This document shows, piece after piece, positions 26,548 through 35,283 of a stretch of DNA of 64,000 nt. A program made the translations under genes and the position numbers. The notes beneath the pieces are model-generated. The model saw nothing but the letters and a program-made list of their open reading frames with translations, searched no databases and was not told the DNA's origin. This DNA comes from Winogradskyella sediminis (GTDB lineage Bacteria; Bacteroidota; Bacteroidia; Flavobacteriales; Flavobacteriaceae), in assembly GCF_003387355.1 (NCBI RefSeq), contig NZ_QUNH01000001.1, positions 1,436,023 through 1,500,022 on the forward strand, given 5' to 3'. The number at the start of each line of letters is the position of its first letter. Position 1 is the stretch's first letter.

Positions 26548-27279
26548 TTATGCTTTAGATGCTGTATAAATTGTTGCGACTCCCATGGTTTGTGGCAAGT
26601 CTTTGACATTAATAAACCCAATTTTTCTTAAAATATTGTTTAAGGCTTCACCATATGGAAAAACAGATGCCGATTCGCTTAAATAACGATAAGCTACTTT
26701 ATCCTTAGAAAACAGCTTTCCTATTGTAGGCATAATCAGTTTGCAATGTACATTGTATCCGGCTTTATAAATAGGGTTTGTAGGCACCGAAGTTTCTAAA
26801 ATAACAAAAATACCATTTGGCTTAAGTACTCTTAAGATTTCTGCAAGTCCTTTTTCTAAATGTTCAAAATTTCGAACACCAAAGGCTACTGTGATAGCAT
26901 CAAACGTATTATCCTCAAAAGGTAAATCTTCAGAGTCGCCAATAACCATAGAGATAACAGCGTCTAATTGTTTGGCTTTTATTTTTTGGCGCCCAACCTC
27001 TAGCATGCCATCACTAATATCTAATCCAATAATTTCTTTGGCATTAGTGCGTGCTAAATTAATTGCTAAATCACCAGTTCCGGTGGCAATGTCTAAAATG
27101 TTTTTGGGATTGTTTTTTGAAACAAGTTTCACAACCTTATCTCTCCACTTTACGTCTATTCCAAAGGAAATTACGCGATTTAAACCGTCATACTCTTTAG
27201 AAATCGTATCGAACATTTTAGTAACCTGATCTTTCTTAGATTGGTCACTGTCCTTATATGGGTTTACTTTTTCGGCCAT
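26548..27279 (-). CDS. ubiE: Demethylmenaquinone methyltransferase
   Basis: SAM-dependent C-methylation that finishes menaquinone, the respiratory quinone expected here and the substrate of the NQR encoded at 41-47 kb. It is 243 residues from [12 protein letters not shown] at 27279; an in-frame TTG 15 bp upstream lies in the -7 box and is rejected. Motifs: [23 protein letters not shown] site [35 protein letters not shown], and [17 protein letters not shown]. It is co-transcribed with porT. Confidence 0.96.
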   Translation of the reverse strand: MAEKVNPYKDSDQSKKDQVTKMFDTISKEYDGLNRVISFGIDVKWRDKVVKLVSKNNPKNILDIATGTGDLAINLARTNAKEIIGLDISDGMLEVGRQKIKAKQLDAVISMVIGDSEDLPFEDNTFDAITVAFGVRNFEHLEKGLAEILRVLKPNGIFVILETSVPTNPIYKAGYNVHCKLIMPTIGKLFSKDKVAYRYLSESASVFPYGEALNNILRKIGFINVKDLPQTMGVATIYTASKA

Positions 27280-27291
27280 AAAAATTTTTGG

Positions 27292-27299
27292 CAAATATA
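27292..27299 (-). promoter_or_regulatory. -7 box of the ubiE-porT promoter
   Basis: TATATTTG on the minus strand, 12 bp before the chosen ATG at 27279. It contains the rejected TTG codon. Confidence 0.6.
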
Positions 27300-27491
27300 T
27301 GGATAAGTTACAAGTACTTAAAGTGGGAACTATTTAAAGTTAAAATAAATATTTCCCTTAAAAGCAATCAATTTATAAAGTTAACGGTTAGAAGGCATAT
27401 TTCATTTTGTGTGAAGACTACTAATGCATGTGTTTTGTCGATGTAATTAACTTTAAATACTACAGGCTCTTTATAACTTATAACTTATAAG

Positions 27492-27499
27492 TATATTTG
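27492..27499 (+). promoter_or_regulatory. -7 box of the trkA-trkH promoter
   Basis: TATATTTG, 23 bp before the trkA ATG. No TTG at the usual upstream spacing. The preceding TTATAACTTATAACTTATAAG holds three ACTTATA-like direct repeats (27473-27491), which may be a binding site. Confidence 0.58.
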
Positions 27500-27522
27500 T
27501 ACGTTTATTTCAAAGACATACA

Positions 27523-28872
27523 ATGAAAATTATTATCGCAGGTGCAGGTGAAGTAGGATTTCATTTGGCGAAACTTTTATCTTACGAATCTCAAGAAATT
27601 ACATTAATTGATACCAAGAAAGACAGTTTGGCTTATGCTGGAGAACACCTAGATATTAGAACCATTAAAGGAGATGCGACTTCAATTTCTATTCTTAGAG
27701 ATGCGCGTATTGAAACTGCAGCGTTATTTATTGCTGTGACATCTTCGGAGACTACTAATATTACGGCTTGTGTATTAGCAAAGCAGTTGGGAGCCAAGCG
27801 TACTATTGCACGTATCTCAAATACTGAGTTTATAGATAATAAAGAAACCGTTGGGTTTTCTAAATTTGGAATTGATGAATTAATTTCTCCAGAATCACTG
27901 GCTGCGTCAGAAATAGAACTTCTACTAAACCAATATGGTTTTAACGATACATACGTATTTGAAGATGGTGCGCTTACCATGCTAGGTTTGCGCTTGTCTC
28001 GTACCGCAACATTTGTAGATAAAACGGTGAAGGAGGCAGCGGAAATTTATCCCGAATTAAATTTTATTCCTATTGCCATACAACGTTTAGGAACACAATA
28101 CACCATAATACCTCGTGGTGATACCATTTTTAAGGAAGGTGACAAAGTAGTTTTTATTACTTCTAAAAGTGGTGATGAAGAATTATTTAAGCTTTCAGGA
28201 AAAGTTAAAGTTGCGATAAAAAATGTAATGATTCTTGGCGGAAGTCAAATCGGATTTAAAACCGCCAAAGATTTGTGCTCCAGTAAGTTTAATGTTAAGC
28301 TTGTAGAAAGCAGAAGGGGTAAAGCCGAAGAATTAGCCGAAGATGTTCCTAACGCTTTAGTCATTTGTGGAGACGGTAGAAATGTTGATATTTTAGACGA
28401 AGAGAATATTTCAGATATGGATGCGTTTATTGCAGTGACTGGGAATTCGGAAACCAATATTATGTCTTGTCTCTTAGCAAAATCTAAAGGTGTTAAGAAA
28501 ACTATTGCCTTGGTGGAAAATATGGATTATTATCAACTATCCCAATCGATTGGAATTGATACTTTAATAAATAAAAAACTACTAGCTGCTAATAACATTT
28601 TTAGATATATTAGAAAGGGAGAAGTGGTTGCAATGACCAAGTTAACCAATATGAATGCTGAATTGCTAGAGTTTGTAGTGAAACCTAAATCTAAAATAAC
28701 GAATAAGGTTATTAAAGATGTGAAATTTCCAAAATCGGCTATTATTGGAGGTGTTATTAGAGATGGAAAGGGCTCTATACCGTTAGGTAGTTTTAAGATT
28801 CAACCTGGAGATCGTGTGGTGGTATGTTGTTTGCCGCGCTCTATTTCTGAAGTAGAACGTTTTTTCTCTTAA
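27523..28872 (+). CDS. trkA: Trk potassium transport regulator TrkA
   Basis: Peripheral NAD(H)/nucleotide-binding subunit that gates TrkH. It has 449 residues with two RCK units. RCK-N 1 starts at residue 1 (MKIIIAGAGEVGFHLAKLLS, GxGxxG) and is followed by RCK-C 1 (about 145-225). RCK-N 2 (VMILGGSQIGFKTAKDL, near residue 235) is followed by RCK-C 2 (about 370-449). GNSETNIMSCLLAK is the conserved RCK stretch. trkH follows after 7 bp, so they form an operon. Confidence 0.96.
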   Translation: MKIIIAGAGEVGFHLAKLLSYESQEITLIDTKKDSLAYAGEHLDIRTIKGDATSISILRDARIETAALFIAVTSSETTNITACVLAKQLGAKRTIARISNTEFIDNKETVGFSKFGIDELISPESLAASEIELLLNQYGFNDTYVFEDGALTMLGLRLSRTATFVDKTVKEAAEIYPELNFIPIAIQRLGTQYTIIPRGDTIFKEGDKVVFITSKSGDEELFKLSGKVKVAIKNVMILGGSQIGFKTAKDLCSSKFNVKLVESRRGKAEELAEDVPNALVICGDGRNVDILDEENISDMDAFIAVTGNSETNIMSCLLAKSKGVKKTIALVENMDYYQLSQSIGIDTLINKKLLAANNIFRYIRKGEVVAMTKLTNMNAELLEFVVKPKSKITNKVIKDVKFPKSAIIGGVIRDGKGSIPLGSFKIQPGDRVVVCCLPRSISEVERFFS

Positions 28873-28879
28873 TATCGTT

Positions 28880-30382
28880 ATGTCTCGTATAAAACTCAAT
28901 TATAAAATTATTTTTCACTTCTTTGGCTTACTGTTGCTATTTAATGGTGGCTTTATGCTCATCGCAACGATTATAAGTCTCATTTATAAAGATGGTGTTA
29001 CTTTTGAGTTGTCTTTAGCAGGGTTGGTAACCTTATTAATTGGGGTTTTTGCCATGTATAGAACCAAAGACCATCGCAAGGAAATGAATAAGCGCGAAGG
29101 TTATATTGTTGTCGCTTTTGGTTGGATTGTTATGTCACTCACAGGAACATTGCCTTACATGACGACTGGAGCTATTCCTTCATTTACGGATGCTTTTTTT
29201 GAAACGATTTCTGGGTATACCACAACAGGTGCCAGTATATTAAACGATATTGAAATTGTTCCAGAAGGTGTGCTGTTTTGGAGAAGTATGACGCATTGGA
29301 TTGGCGGTATGGGAATTATCGTTTTAGCAATTGCAATTTTGCCATTACTGGGAGTTGGAGGAATGCAGTTATTTACTGCAGAAGCACCTGGGCCAAGTGC
29401 AGATAAGTTACACCCTAGAATAACAGATACGGCAAAACGCTTATGGCTTATTTACGTCGGCTATACCGTAGCAGAAACGTTACTGTTACAATTAGCAGGC
29501 ATGTCTTTCTTTGATGCCATTAATCATGCTTTAAGTACATTGTCTACAGGTGGATTTTCAACAAAAAATGCTAGTGTGGCGTATTGGAATGATAATCCAT
29601 TAATTCAATATATTATTATATTCTTTATGTTTTTGGCTGGGACTAATTTTGTATTGAGTTACTACTTATTTAAAGGTAAGGTTTCCAAAATTTTAAAAGA
29701 TGAAGAATTTACGCTTTACTTTAAATTTGTAATCATTTTTACGCTCATAGCAGCAGTTTTAATCTATTTTAGAGCAGATGTTTCTCAGTCTTCAATTCTG
29801 CACCCAATGGTTTTAGGAGAAGCCGAGAGCGCCTTAAGACATGCCTTGTTTCAAGTGTTAACGGTAGTGACAACTACAGGGTTTGTAAGTGCCGATTACA
29901 CCATGTGGACTCCTTTTTTAACTGTTTTCTTTTTTGGAATGATGTTTTTAGGTGGTTCGGCAGGAAGTACCTCTGGTGGTGTTAAAGTGATGCGTCAATT
30001 AATTTTAATTAAAAATAGTTTTTTAGAATTTAAACGCGCCTTACATCCAAATGCTATTGTTCCTGTGCGTTATAACGGTAAGTCGGTTTCTAAAGATATT
30101 GTTTTTAATGTTTTAGGGTTCTTTATTTTGTATATGCTTTCGTTTATAGTTGGAGCGTTGGTTTTTTCTATGTTCGAATTAGACTTTACCTCTGCCATCG
30201 GTTTATCTGCTTCTAGTTTAGGAAACGTCGGTCCAGCTTTGGGTGATTTTGGACCTGTAAATAATTATGCTGCATTACCGCCTTTAGGAAAATGGTGGGC
30301 TTCTTTTTTAATGCTTATTGGACGATTGGAATTGTTTACGGTTCTGATATTATTGACACCTTTTTTCTGGAGGAATAGATAA
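28880..30382 (+). CDS. trkH: Trk potassium channel subunit TrkH
   Basis: Inner-membrane K+ uptake channel, 500 residues, about 10 transmembrane segments. The four pore loops can be picked out by their selectivity-filter sequences: TTTGAS (near residue 115), STGGFST (near 222), TTTGFVS (near 332) and LGNVGPALG (near 452). It is coupled with trkA. The next genes downstream are the small A/B proteins, 162 bp away, with no terminator seen between. Confidence 0.96.
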   Translation: MSRIKLNYKIIFHFFGLLLLFNGGFMLIATIISLIYKDGVTFELSLAGLVTLLIGVFAMYRTKDHRKEMNKREGYIVVAFGWIVMSLTGTLPYMTTGAIPSFTDAFFETISGYTTTGASILNDIEIVPEGVLFWRSMTHWIGGMGIIVLAIAILPLLGVGGMQLFTAEAPGPSADKLHPRITDTAKRLWLIYVGYTVAETLLLQLAGMSFFDAINHALSTLSTGGFSTKNASVAYWNDNPLIQYIIIFFMFLAGTNFVLSYYLFKGKVSKILKDEEFTLYFKFVIIFTLIAAVLIYFRADVSQSSILHPMVLGEAESALRHALFQVLTVVTTTGFVSADYTMWTPFLTVFFFGMMFLGGSAGSTSGGVKVMRQLILIKNSFLEFKRALHPNAIVPVRYNGKSVSKDIVFNVLGFFILYMLSFIVGALVFSMFELDFTSAIGLSASSLGNVGPALGDFGPVNNYAALPPLGKWWASFLMLIGRLELFTVLILLTPFFWRNR

Positions 30383-30544
30383 ATTTTCAACTTTTTTTTA
30401 AATATTATAAAATATAGCTAGCCTATATTCTCACTGATAATTTTTAGATTTTTGGAACTTTGTTTTTGTTAGGGTCTGAAAAACAGGTTGTAACATTTGT
30501 AATGGTTGTGCGTCTTATCGGTATAACCAATTAAATCATCCATC

Positions 30545-30793
30545 ATGGAATTATCATTACACTCAGCATTAGAAATTGTACCAGAACCCATTGAGGTATC
30601 TCATTTTACAACTCAAGGATTGTTAAATTCAAACTATAAATCGATAGTGAAACAAAACTATAAAACGTTAGCTTCAGAATCGGTGTTTGGGATTAGACAA
30701 CGCTCAAGAACAATTCAATTTAATACGGTAAATCATATCGGTGTTATTTTAAAGTTATCCGTATTTGCGCTTACCCTTATCGCTTTGTTTTAA
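30545..30793 (+). CDS. Small tail-anchored basic protein, family A copy 1
   Basis: 82 residues, function unknown; I do not recognise the family. An acidic N-terminus (about 1-18) leads to a basic core (about 19-58) holding SHFTTQGLLNSNYKSIVKQN and SVFGIRQRSR. A single C-terminal hydrophobic helix of about 15-17 residues follows (VILKLSVFALTLIALF). The core matches the gene at 31648-31902 (shared SHFT..GLLNS.YK..VK.N and S.FGI.QR), which supports both as real genes. It opens a four-gene plus-strand cassette A-B-B-A. The most likely topology is a cytoplasmic basic domain held by a C-terminal anchor (inference). Confidence 0.68.
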   Translation: MELSLHSALEIVPEPIEVSHFTTQGLLNSNYKSIVKQNYKTLASESVFGIRQRSRTIQFNTVNHIGVILKLSVFALTLIALF

Positions 30794-30926
30794 TTAAGCG
30801 AACACTCCCCATTGATTTTATCAACTGATGCTGTAAAAGTGTCTTTAATGTACTATATCTCCTATTATTATAGGTGCTGATGTGGATTTTTATATCCTTA
30901 TTTTTTAACTTAAAACACTATGAATT

Positions 30927-31208
30927 ATGCCTTCTAACTCAATGAATGTAATCAATTTTAATAGAGGTCAACTGACGCAACGCGATAGATTTAAACACGT
31001 GTTGGGTGGTTATACAAAAAAACGTAAAACGGAATACACTTTTCCTAAAGCGACAACAAGTCAATTGAAGGCACTAAGAAAAAGGTTAAAAGAAGAAAGA
31101 CAAATTAGAATGCTAAAAGTGGTAGCGTTGAGTATTATTTTAATAATACTACTATTTAGTGCAATCTTGTATTCCACAGATGGTATTGTTGAATTATTTA
31201 CCTATTAA
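30927..31208 (+). CDS. Small basic membrane protein, family B copy 1
   Basis: 93 residues, function unknown. The core RDRFKHVLGGYTKKRK then FPKATTSQLKALRKRLKEER is strongly basic and partly helical. A C-terminal membrane helix (VVALSIILIILLFSAILY) and a short tail follow. It aligns without gaps to the next gene over 65 residues, about 22 of them identical by eye (RF, LGGY, FP.AT, L.LK.E). The ATG at 30927 overlaps a 5-codon frame (30920-30937); the Met at 30942, just after that frame's stop, is an alternative start. Confidence 0.66.
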   Translation: MPSNSMNVINFNRGQLTQRDRFKHVLGGYTKKRKTEYTFPKATTSQLKALRKRLKEERQIRMLKVVALSIILIILLFSAILYSTDGIVELFTY

Positions 31209-31219
31209 ATATAATTAAT

Positions 31220-31477
31220 ATGCCACTAGGAGAGTCTATGAGGAGTACCTTAAAAAGTAATAAGGCTATTATGATTGATAAATCTAGGAGATTTAGAAAG
31301 ACACTTGGTGGTTATAATAAGGGAAAGAAAAAGGTAGTTAATTTTCCGAATGCTACATCAAAGGATTTACAATTGATTAAACAAAAATTAAAAAAGGAGA
31401 ATCAGAGACTATGGTGTAAAGTTGCTGGAGCATTGGTACTATTTATAGGCGTGTTGCTTCTTTTAATAATATGGTAA
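31220..31477 (+). CDS. Small basic membrane protein, family B copy 2
   Basis: 85 residues, paralogue of the gene 11 bp upstream. The core has SRRFRKTLGGYNKGKKK, then NFPNATSKDLQLIKQKLKKE, and a C-terminal hydrophobic helix VAGALVLFIGVLLLLIIW at the very end. The ATG at 31238 is preceded by GGAGAG and is an alternative start. The 11-bp spacing suggests translation from one mRNA with copy 1. Function unknown; the basic cytoplasmic part could bind nucleic acid or anionic lipid (inference). Confidence 0.66.
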   Translation: MPLGESMRSTLKSNKAIMIDKSRRFRKTLGGYNKGKKKVVNFPNATSKDLQLIKQKLKKENQRLWCKVAGALVLFIGVLLLLIIW

Positions 31478-31647
31478 AGATGAATTTATATTTAAACAAT
31501 TAAAAATTCGATTTTTATTGATTAATGTCAGTTACGGTGTTGTTTTTGTGTTAAAATGCTAATATTTAGTTGATTTATTGCGGATTCGGTAAATATTTTG
31601 TATTTTATCAAAAATGAAATTATTCACAATCCAAACGACTGTTAATT

Positions 31648-31902
31648 ATGAAAGCGAGTATAAATGAAGAAAAGGAACACAAAACAATAACAGCTAAAAA
31701 GTCGCACTTTACATACAAAGGACTTTTAAACTCGGGTTACAAACGGATGGTAAAGCGCAATTTTAGAAAGGCTGGAAAGAAATCTATATTTGGAATTAAG
31801 CAACGTGCTAAATCGCCAAAAATGTGTCAAACAACCCACGCGACTTCAATGTTATTAAAAGTTTCAGTTTTTGCTGGTGTTGCTCTTGTGGCATGTGTTT
31901 AA
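31648..31902 (+). CDS. Small tail-anchored basic protein, family A copy 2
   Basis: 84 residues, paralogue of the gene at 30545-30793. Core SHFTYKGLLNSGYKRMVKRN and SIFGIKQRAK; C-terminal anchor MLLKVSVFAGVALVACV. About 20 of the 34 core residues are identical between copies by eye. It closes the A-B-B-A cassette 170 bp after B copy 2, and a strong bidirectional terminator follows. The function is unknown. Confidence 0.68.
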   Translation: MKASINEEKEHKTITAKKSHFTYKGLLNSGYKRMVKRNFRKAGKKSIFGIKQRAKSPKMCQTTHATSMLLKVSVFAGVALVACV

Positions 31903-31921
31903 ATATAAATATTATAAAGAA

Positions 31922-31959
31922 TAAAAAAAAGTTGCGACGAATACTGTTGCAACTTTTTT
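31922..31959. terminator. Bidirectional terminator closing the A-B-B-A cassette
   Basis: AAAAAAAGTTGCGAC / GTTGCAACTTTTTT around a 7-nt loop (one G-U pair). It lies between the convergent A copy 2 and aminotransferase genes, with A and T runs on either side. Confidence 0.85.
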
Positions 31960-31985
31960 ATAAATTAGAAATAAGTTTTAAGGTT

Positions 31986-33170
31986 TTAACTTAAAGCCGT
32001 TTTAATGCGCTTTATTGCTTCAATAATTTCATTTTGTGATGCTGCATAAGAAATTCGGATACAATCTTTATTTCCAAAGGCTTCACCTGTAACTGTTGCA
32101 ACTAAGGCTTCCTCAAGTAGAAACAAGGAGAAATCTGTAGCATTGTTTATGGTTTTTCCTTTAATTGTTTTTCCGAAGTAAGATGACACATTAGGAAATA
32201 CATAAAATGCTCCTTCAGGCTCATTGGTTTTAAAACCTTCGATTTCACTCAATAAGTTTAAGATAAGCTTACGTCTTTCTTTAAACTCATCTACCATATA
32301 TTTAATACGAGAAGGATCAGCTTCTAAAGCGGTTATAACAGCACGTTGTGCAATACAGTTGGCTCCACTAGTCATTTGGCCTTGCATTTTATTACAAGCT
32401 CTAGCGATCCAGTCTGGGGCTCCGATATAACCGATTCTCCACCCTGTCATAGCAAAGGCTTTTGAAACTCCGTTTACGGTGACGGTTCTATCTTTCATAT
32501 CTTCAAACTCAGCCATACTAAAATGACCTCCTTTAAAATTAATATGTTCATATATTTCATCAGAAACCACATAAATATTAGGATGCTTTTTTAGTACATC
32601 GGCCAATGCTCTTAATTCGGCTTTACTGTATACAGAGCCACTTGGGTTACAAGGGGAGCTATACCAAATCATTTTGGTCTTTGGAGTAATGGCAGCTTCT
32701 AATTGCTCGGCTGTCATTTTAAAATCATTTTCTATAGAGGTTTCTACTTCTATAGGTACTCCATCGCTCAATTTTACAATATCGCTGTAACTTACCCAAT
32801 ATGGACAAGGTAATATAACTTCATCTCCAGGATTAAGCATTACAGCAGCTATATTAGCTAATGATTGTTTTGCTCCGGTAGAAACAACTATTTGAGGTAA
32901 GGTGTAATTGAGATTATTATCGCGTTTAAACTTTTTTATAATAGCCTCTTTCAGCTCTACATAACCATCTACAGGAGTATAGCTATTGTAGTTTTGATTG
33001 ATGGCTTCGATTGCGGCCTCTTTAATAAAATCTGGTGTATTAAAATCTGGTTCGCCCAAACTTAACCCAATAATGTCTTTTCCTTCTGCTCTAAGTTCTC
33101 TAGCTTTTGCTGCCATAGCAAGTGTCGCTGAGGTGGCTAGATTGTTAATTCTATCCGATAGTTGATTCAT
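31986..33170 (-). CDS. aspC: Class I/II pyridoxal-phosphate aminotransferase (aspartate type)
   Basis: PLP enzyme, most like aspartate/prephenate aminotransferases of the 1-gamma group. It has 394 residues. Visible are SLGEPDFNTPDF at the N-terminus, GAKQSLANIAAVML (cofactor phosphate), SPCNPSGSVYSKAEL (carboxylate-binding Asn), VSDEIYEHINF, the Schiff-base Lys in VSKAFAMTGWRIGY, and the C-terminal Arg in CIRISYAAS. It lies 32 bp after the desaturase gene on the same strand and probably shares its promoter. The substrate assignment is by family only. Confidence 0.92.
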   Translation of the reverse strand: MNQLSDRINNLATSATLAMAAKARELRAEGKDIIGLSLGEPDFNTPDFIKEAAIEAINQNYNSYTPVDGYVELKEAIIKKFKRDNNLNYTLPQIVVSTGAKQSLANIAAVMLNPGDEVILPCPYWVSYSDIVKLSDGVPIEVETSIENDFKMTAEQLEAAITPKTKMIWYSSPCNPSGSVYSKAELRALADVLKKHPNIYVVSDEIYEHINFKGGHFSMAEFEDMKDRTVTVNGVSKAFAMTGWRIGYIGAPDWIARACNKMQGQMTSGANCIAQRAVITALEADPSRIKYMVDEFKERRKLILNLLSEIEGFKTNEPEGAFYVFPNVSSYFGKTIKGKTINNATDFSLFLLEEALVATVTGEAFGNKDCIRISYAASQNEIIEAIKRIKTALS

Positions 33171-33202
33171 TGTATTTGGTGGTTTTTAAACTGGAAATTA
33201 TA

Positions 33203-34300
33203 CTAGGCCATACTCGGCTTTCTACCTAATTCTTTTAGTTGCTGGTAATGCTCATAAATAGCTTTCCAAATGGTATTGTATTCGTTATATGGTAAACTAA
33301 ATTCATGAGCTGTTTCCCTAACTATTTTTGCAATATTTTTATAATGAACATGGCTAATATTAGAAAACAAATGATGTTCTACTTGTCTGTTTAAGCCACC
33401 TGTGTAAAACTCAACAATCCAACTCTTCGGCGAAAAGTTTGAAGTGGTAAATAATTGGTGAATTGCCCACGTATTTTTCATTGTACCATCTTTGTCTGGT
33501 AAAGGCATTTCGGTATTTGGCATAACATGAGCTAGCTGAAATACCACGCTCAAAATAATACCTGCCGTATAATGCATAATAAAGAAACCGATTAAAACCT
33601 GCCACCACGTATAACCAAGTGCTAATGGTAATACCACCCAAATGGTGTAGTAGATAATTTTACCAATAATTAATTTAGTCCATTGTGTTGCCGGATTAGG
33701 AAAGTCACCGTATGATAATTTTCTTTTAAGATATTGGTAAGTTTGTTTAAAATCTGTAGTTACCGCCCAATTTACTGTTAATAGTCCGTATAATAAGAAA
33801 GCATAATATCTTTGGTACTTATGTATCTTTAACCATTTAGCATGTTTAGAAAAACGAATGATTCTTCCAGCATCAATATCCTCATCGTGGCCTTGAATAT
33901 TTGTATACGTATGGTGAAGCACATTGTGTTGTACTTTCCAGTTATAATCATTACCAGCTAAAATGTGAATACTACTACCCATCAGTTTATTAACCCATGC
34001 TTTGCTCGAAAATGAACCGTGATTTGCGTCGTGCATTACATTCATACCTACACCAGCTATTCCTACTCCAATTACAATCATAGCTATAATTTGAAGCCAT
34101 GCAGGAATATTATCTATGGTTAATAAAAGTATTAGAGGACCAAGTAATAAGGAAAACATGATGATAGCTTTGGTATAAAGCTTCCAGTTTCCTGTCTTTT
34201 TTATGTTATTGTCTTTAAAATAAGTGTTAACGCGTTTGTTAAGTGTTCTAAAGAACTTTGCTGAATCCGTACGAGAGAATTTTACGGTTTGTTGTGTCAT
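33203..34300 (-). CDS. Membrane fatty acid desaturase (front-end/acyl-lipid type)
   Basis: Di-iron desaturase that introduces a double bond into acyl chains, usually for membrane fluidity in the cold. It has 365 residues and several membrane helices. The three histidine boxes are HDANHGS (near residue 90), HNVLHHTYTN (near 128) and QVEHHLF (near 310); the Gln in the third box is typical of front-end desaturases, although no cytochrome b5 domain is fused. It is followed at 32 bp by the aminotransferase. A promoter (34356-34382) lies upstream, back to back with the rsmG promoter. Confidence 0.93.
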   Translation of the reverse strand: MTQQTVKFSRTDSAKFFRTLNKRVNTYFKDNNIKKTGNWKLYTKAIIMFSLLLGPLILLLTIDNIPAWLQIIAMIVIGVGIAGVGMNVMHDANHGSFSSKAWVNKLMGSSIHILAGNDYNWKVQHNVLHHTYTNIQGHDEDIDAGRIIRFSKHAKWLKIHKYQRYYAFLLYGLLTVNWAVTTDFKQTYQYLKRKLSYGDFPNPATQWTKLIIGKIIYYTIWVVLPLALGYTWWQVLIGFFIMHYTAGIILSVVFQLAHVMPNTEMPLPDKDGTMKNTWAIHQLFTTSNFSPKSWIVEFYTGGLNRQVEHHLFSNISHVHYKNIAKIVRETAHEFSLPYNEYNTIWKAIYEHYQQLKELGRKPSMA

Positions 34301-34355
34301 TTAATTAGTTTTATTTTAATTATAACGTTTGGGATTGTAAATCATTATAACAATG

Positions 34356-34382
34356 CAAAGATAGTTAATAAATAAAAAGCAA
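34356..34382 (-). promoter_or_regulatory. Desaturase promoter
   Basis: On the minus strand TTG (34382-34380), 16-bp spacer, TATCTTTG (34363-34356), 55 bp before the ATG. The spacing is one base under the usual range. Confidence 0.6.
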
Positions 34383-34423
34383 CCTTAATCGATTAACGTT
34401 AAATTATGAAGATTAAAATTAAG

Positions 34424-34431
34424 TACTTTTG
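34424..34431 (+). promoter_or_regulatory. -7 box of rsmG promoter
   Basis: TACTTTTG, 15 bp before the chosen ATG at 34447. An in-frame TTG at 34429 lies inside the box and is rejected as start. Confidence 0.58.
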
Positions 34432-34446
34432 TCAAAAATTCAAACA

Positions 34447-35073
34447 ATGAAACTCATCCTAAAATACTTTCCGAATTTAACTAATACTCAAATTCAACAA
34501 TTTGAGGCCTTAGAAAGGTTGTATAACGATTGGAATAGTAAAATCAACGTTATTTCGCGTAAGGATATTGATGAGTTGTATCTAAGACACGTTTTGCATT
34601 CATTAGGTATAGCTAAGGTGATTAATTTTGCTCCAGGATCCTCAATTTTAGATGTTGGGACTGGTGGTGGATTTCCTGGTGTGCCTTTGGCTATATTATT
34701 TCCAGAGTGTCAATTTCATTTGGTAGATAGCATTAATAAAAAGTTGAAAGTGATTAACGCCGTCGCAGAAGACTTACAACTCACTAATATAAGAACAACG
34801 CATAGTAGAGTAGAGGCCATAGACGAAACTTACGATTTTATTGTCAGTAGAGCAGTAACCACAATGCCAGAATTTACGACTTGGATTAAAGGAAAAGTTG
34901 CAAAAACTCAAAAAAATGATTTGAAAAATGGAATTTTATATTTAAAAGGAGGAGATTTAACTGAAGAACTAAAACAATACAAAACGGTTAAAGCGTTCTT
35001 ACTTTCTGATTATTTTGAAGAAGCATTCTTTGAAACAAAAAAAGTCATTTATTTACCTTTAAAATTTAAATAA
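34447..35073 (+). CDS. rsmG: 16S rRNA (guanine-527-N7)-methyltransferase
   Basis: SAM-dependent methylation of G527 in the 530 loop of 16S rRNA; loss gives low-level streptomycin resistance in other bacteria. It is 208 residues from MKLILKYFPNLT at 34447. Family motifs are NDWNSKINVISRKDID, LYLRHVLHSL-type ELYLRHVLHSL, the SAM motif ILDVGTGGGFPGVPLAI, VDSINKKLKVI and VSRAVTTM. It stands alone, divergent from the desaturase. Confidence 0.96.
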   Translation: MKLILKYFPNLTNTQIQQFEALERLYNDWNSKINVISRKDIDELYLRHVLHSLGIAKVINFAPGSSILDVGTGGGFPGVPLAILFPECQFHLVDSINKKLKVINAVAEDLQLTNIRTTHSRVEAIDETYDFIVSRAVTTMPEFTTWIKGKVAKTQKNDLKNGILYLKGGDLTEELKQYKTVKAFLLSDYFEEAFFETKKVIYLPLKFK

Positions 35074-35098
35074 AGTACCGATTAAAGGTTTAAATTTT

Positions 35099-35209
35099 AT
35101 GGGCGAAGCTAATATAAGAGTTGCTGCATTTATTATTAATGGTAATAATTCAGTATATAATGCTAGGTCAGCGAGCTTTGGAGACACTCAAACTATTGAA
35201 GAGCTTTAA
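35099..35209 (+). pseudogene. 36-codon frame resembling the C-terminal end of a larger protein
   Basis: Starts ATG at 35099 and encodes 36 residues ending IINGNNSVYNARSASFGDTQ then TIEEL and a stop. The strand-turn-strand look with a conserved-type FGDTQ end suggests the tail of a secreted or redox protein rather than a complete small gene. It lies just after rsmG and before a terminator. It could be a decayed remnant, or chance. I cannot name the parent family. Confidence 0.3.
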
Positions 35210-35239
35210 GAGTAATATTTAGTAGATTAATAATAATTA

Positions 35240-35274
35240 AAATCCTGTAACGAAACTTACAGGATTTTTTTTAT
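35240..35274. terminator. Strong terminator between rsmG and the lipase gene
   Basis: 11-bp perfect stem AAATCCTGTAA (35240-35250) / TTACAGGATTT (35257-35267), loop CGAAAC, then a T run. It lies between convergent genes, 10 bp from the lipase stop. Confidence 0.88.
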
Positions 35275-35283
35275 TTAAAGTGA

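Noticed and set aside
27633..27980. 115-codon open frame on the minus strand
   Set aside because: Antisense to trkA; a shadow of the RCK domain codons.
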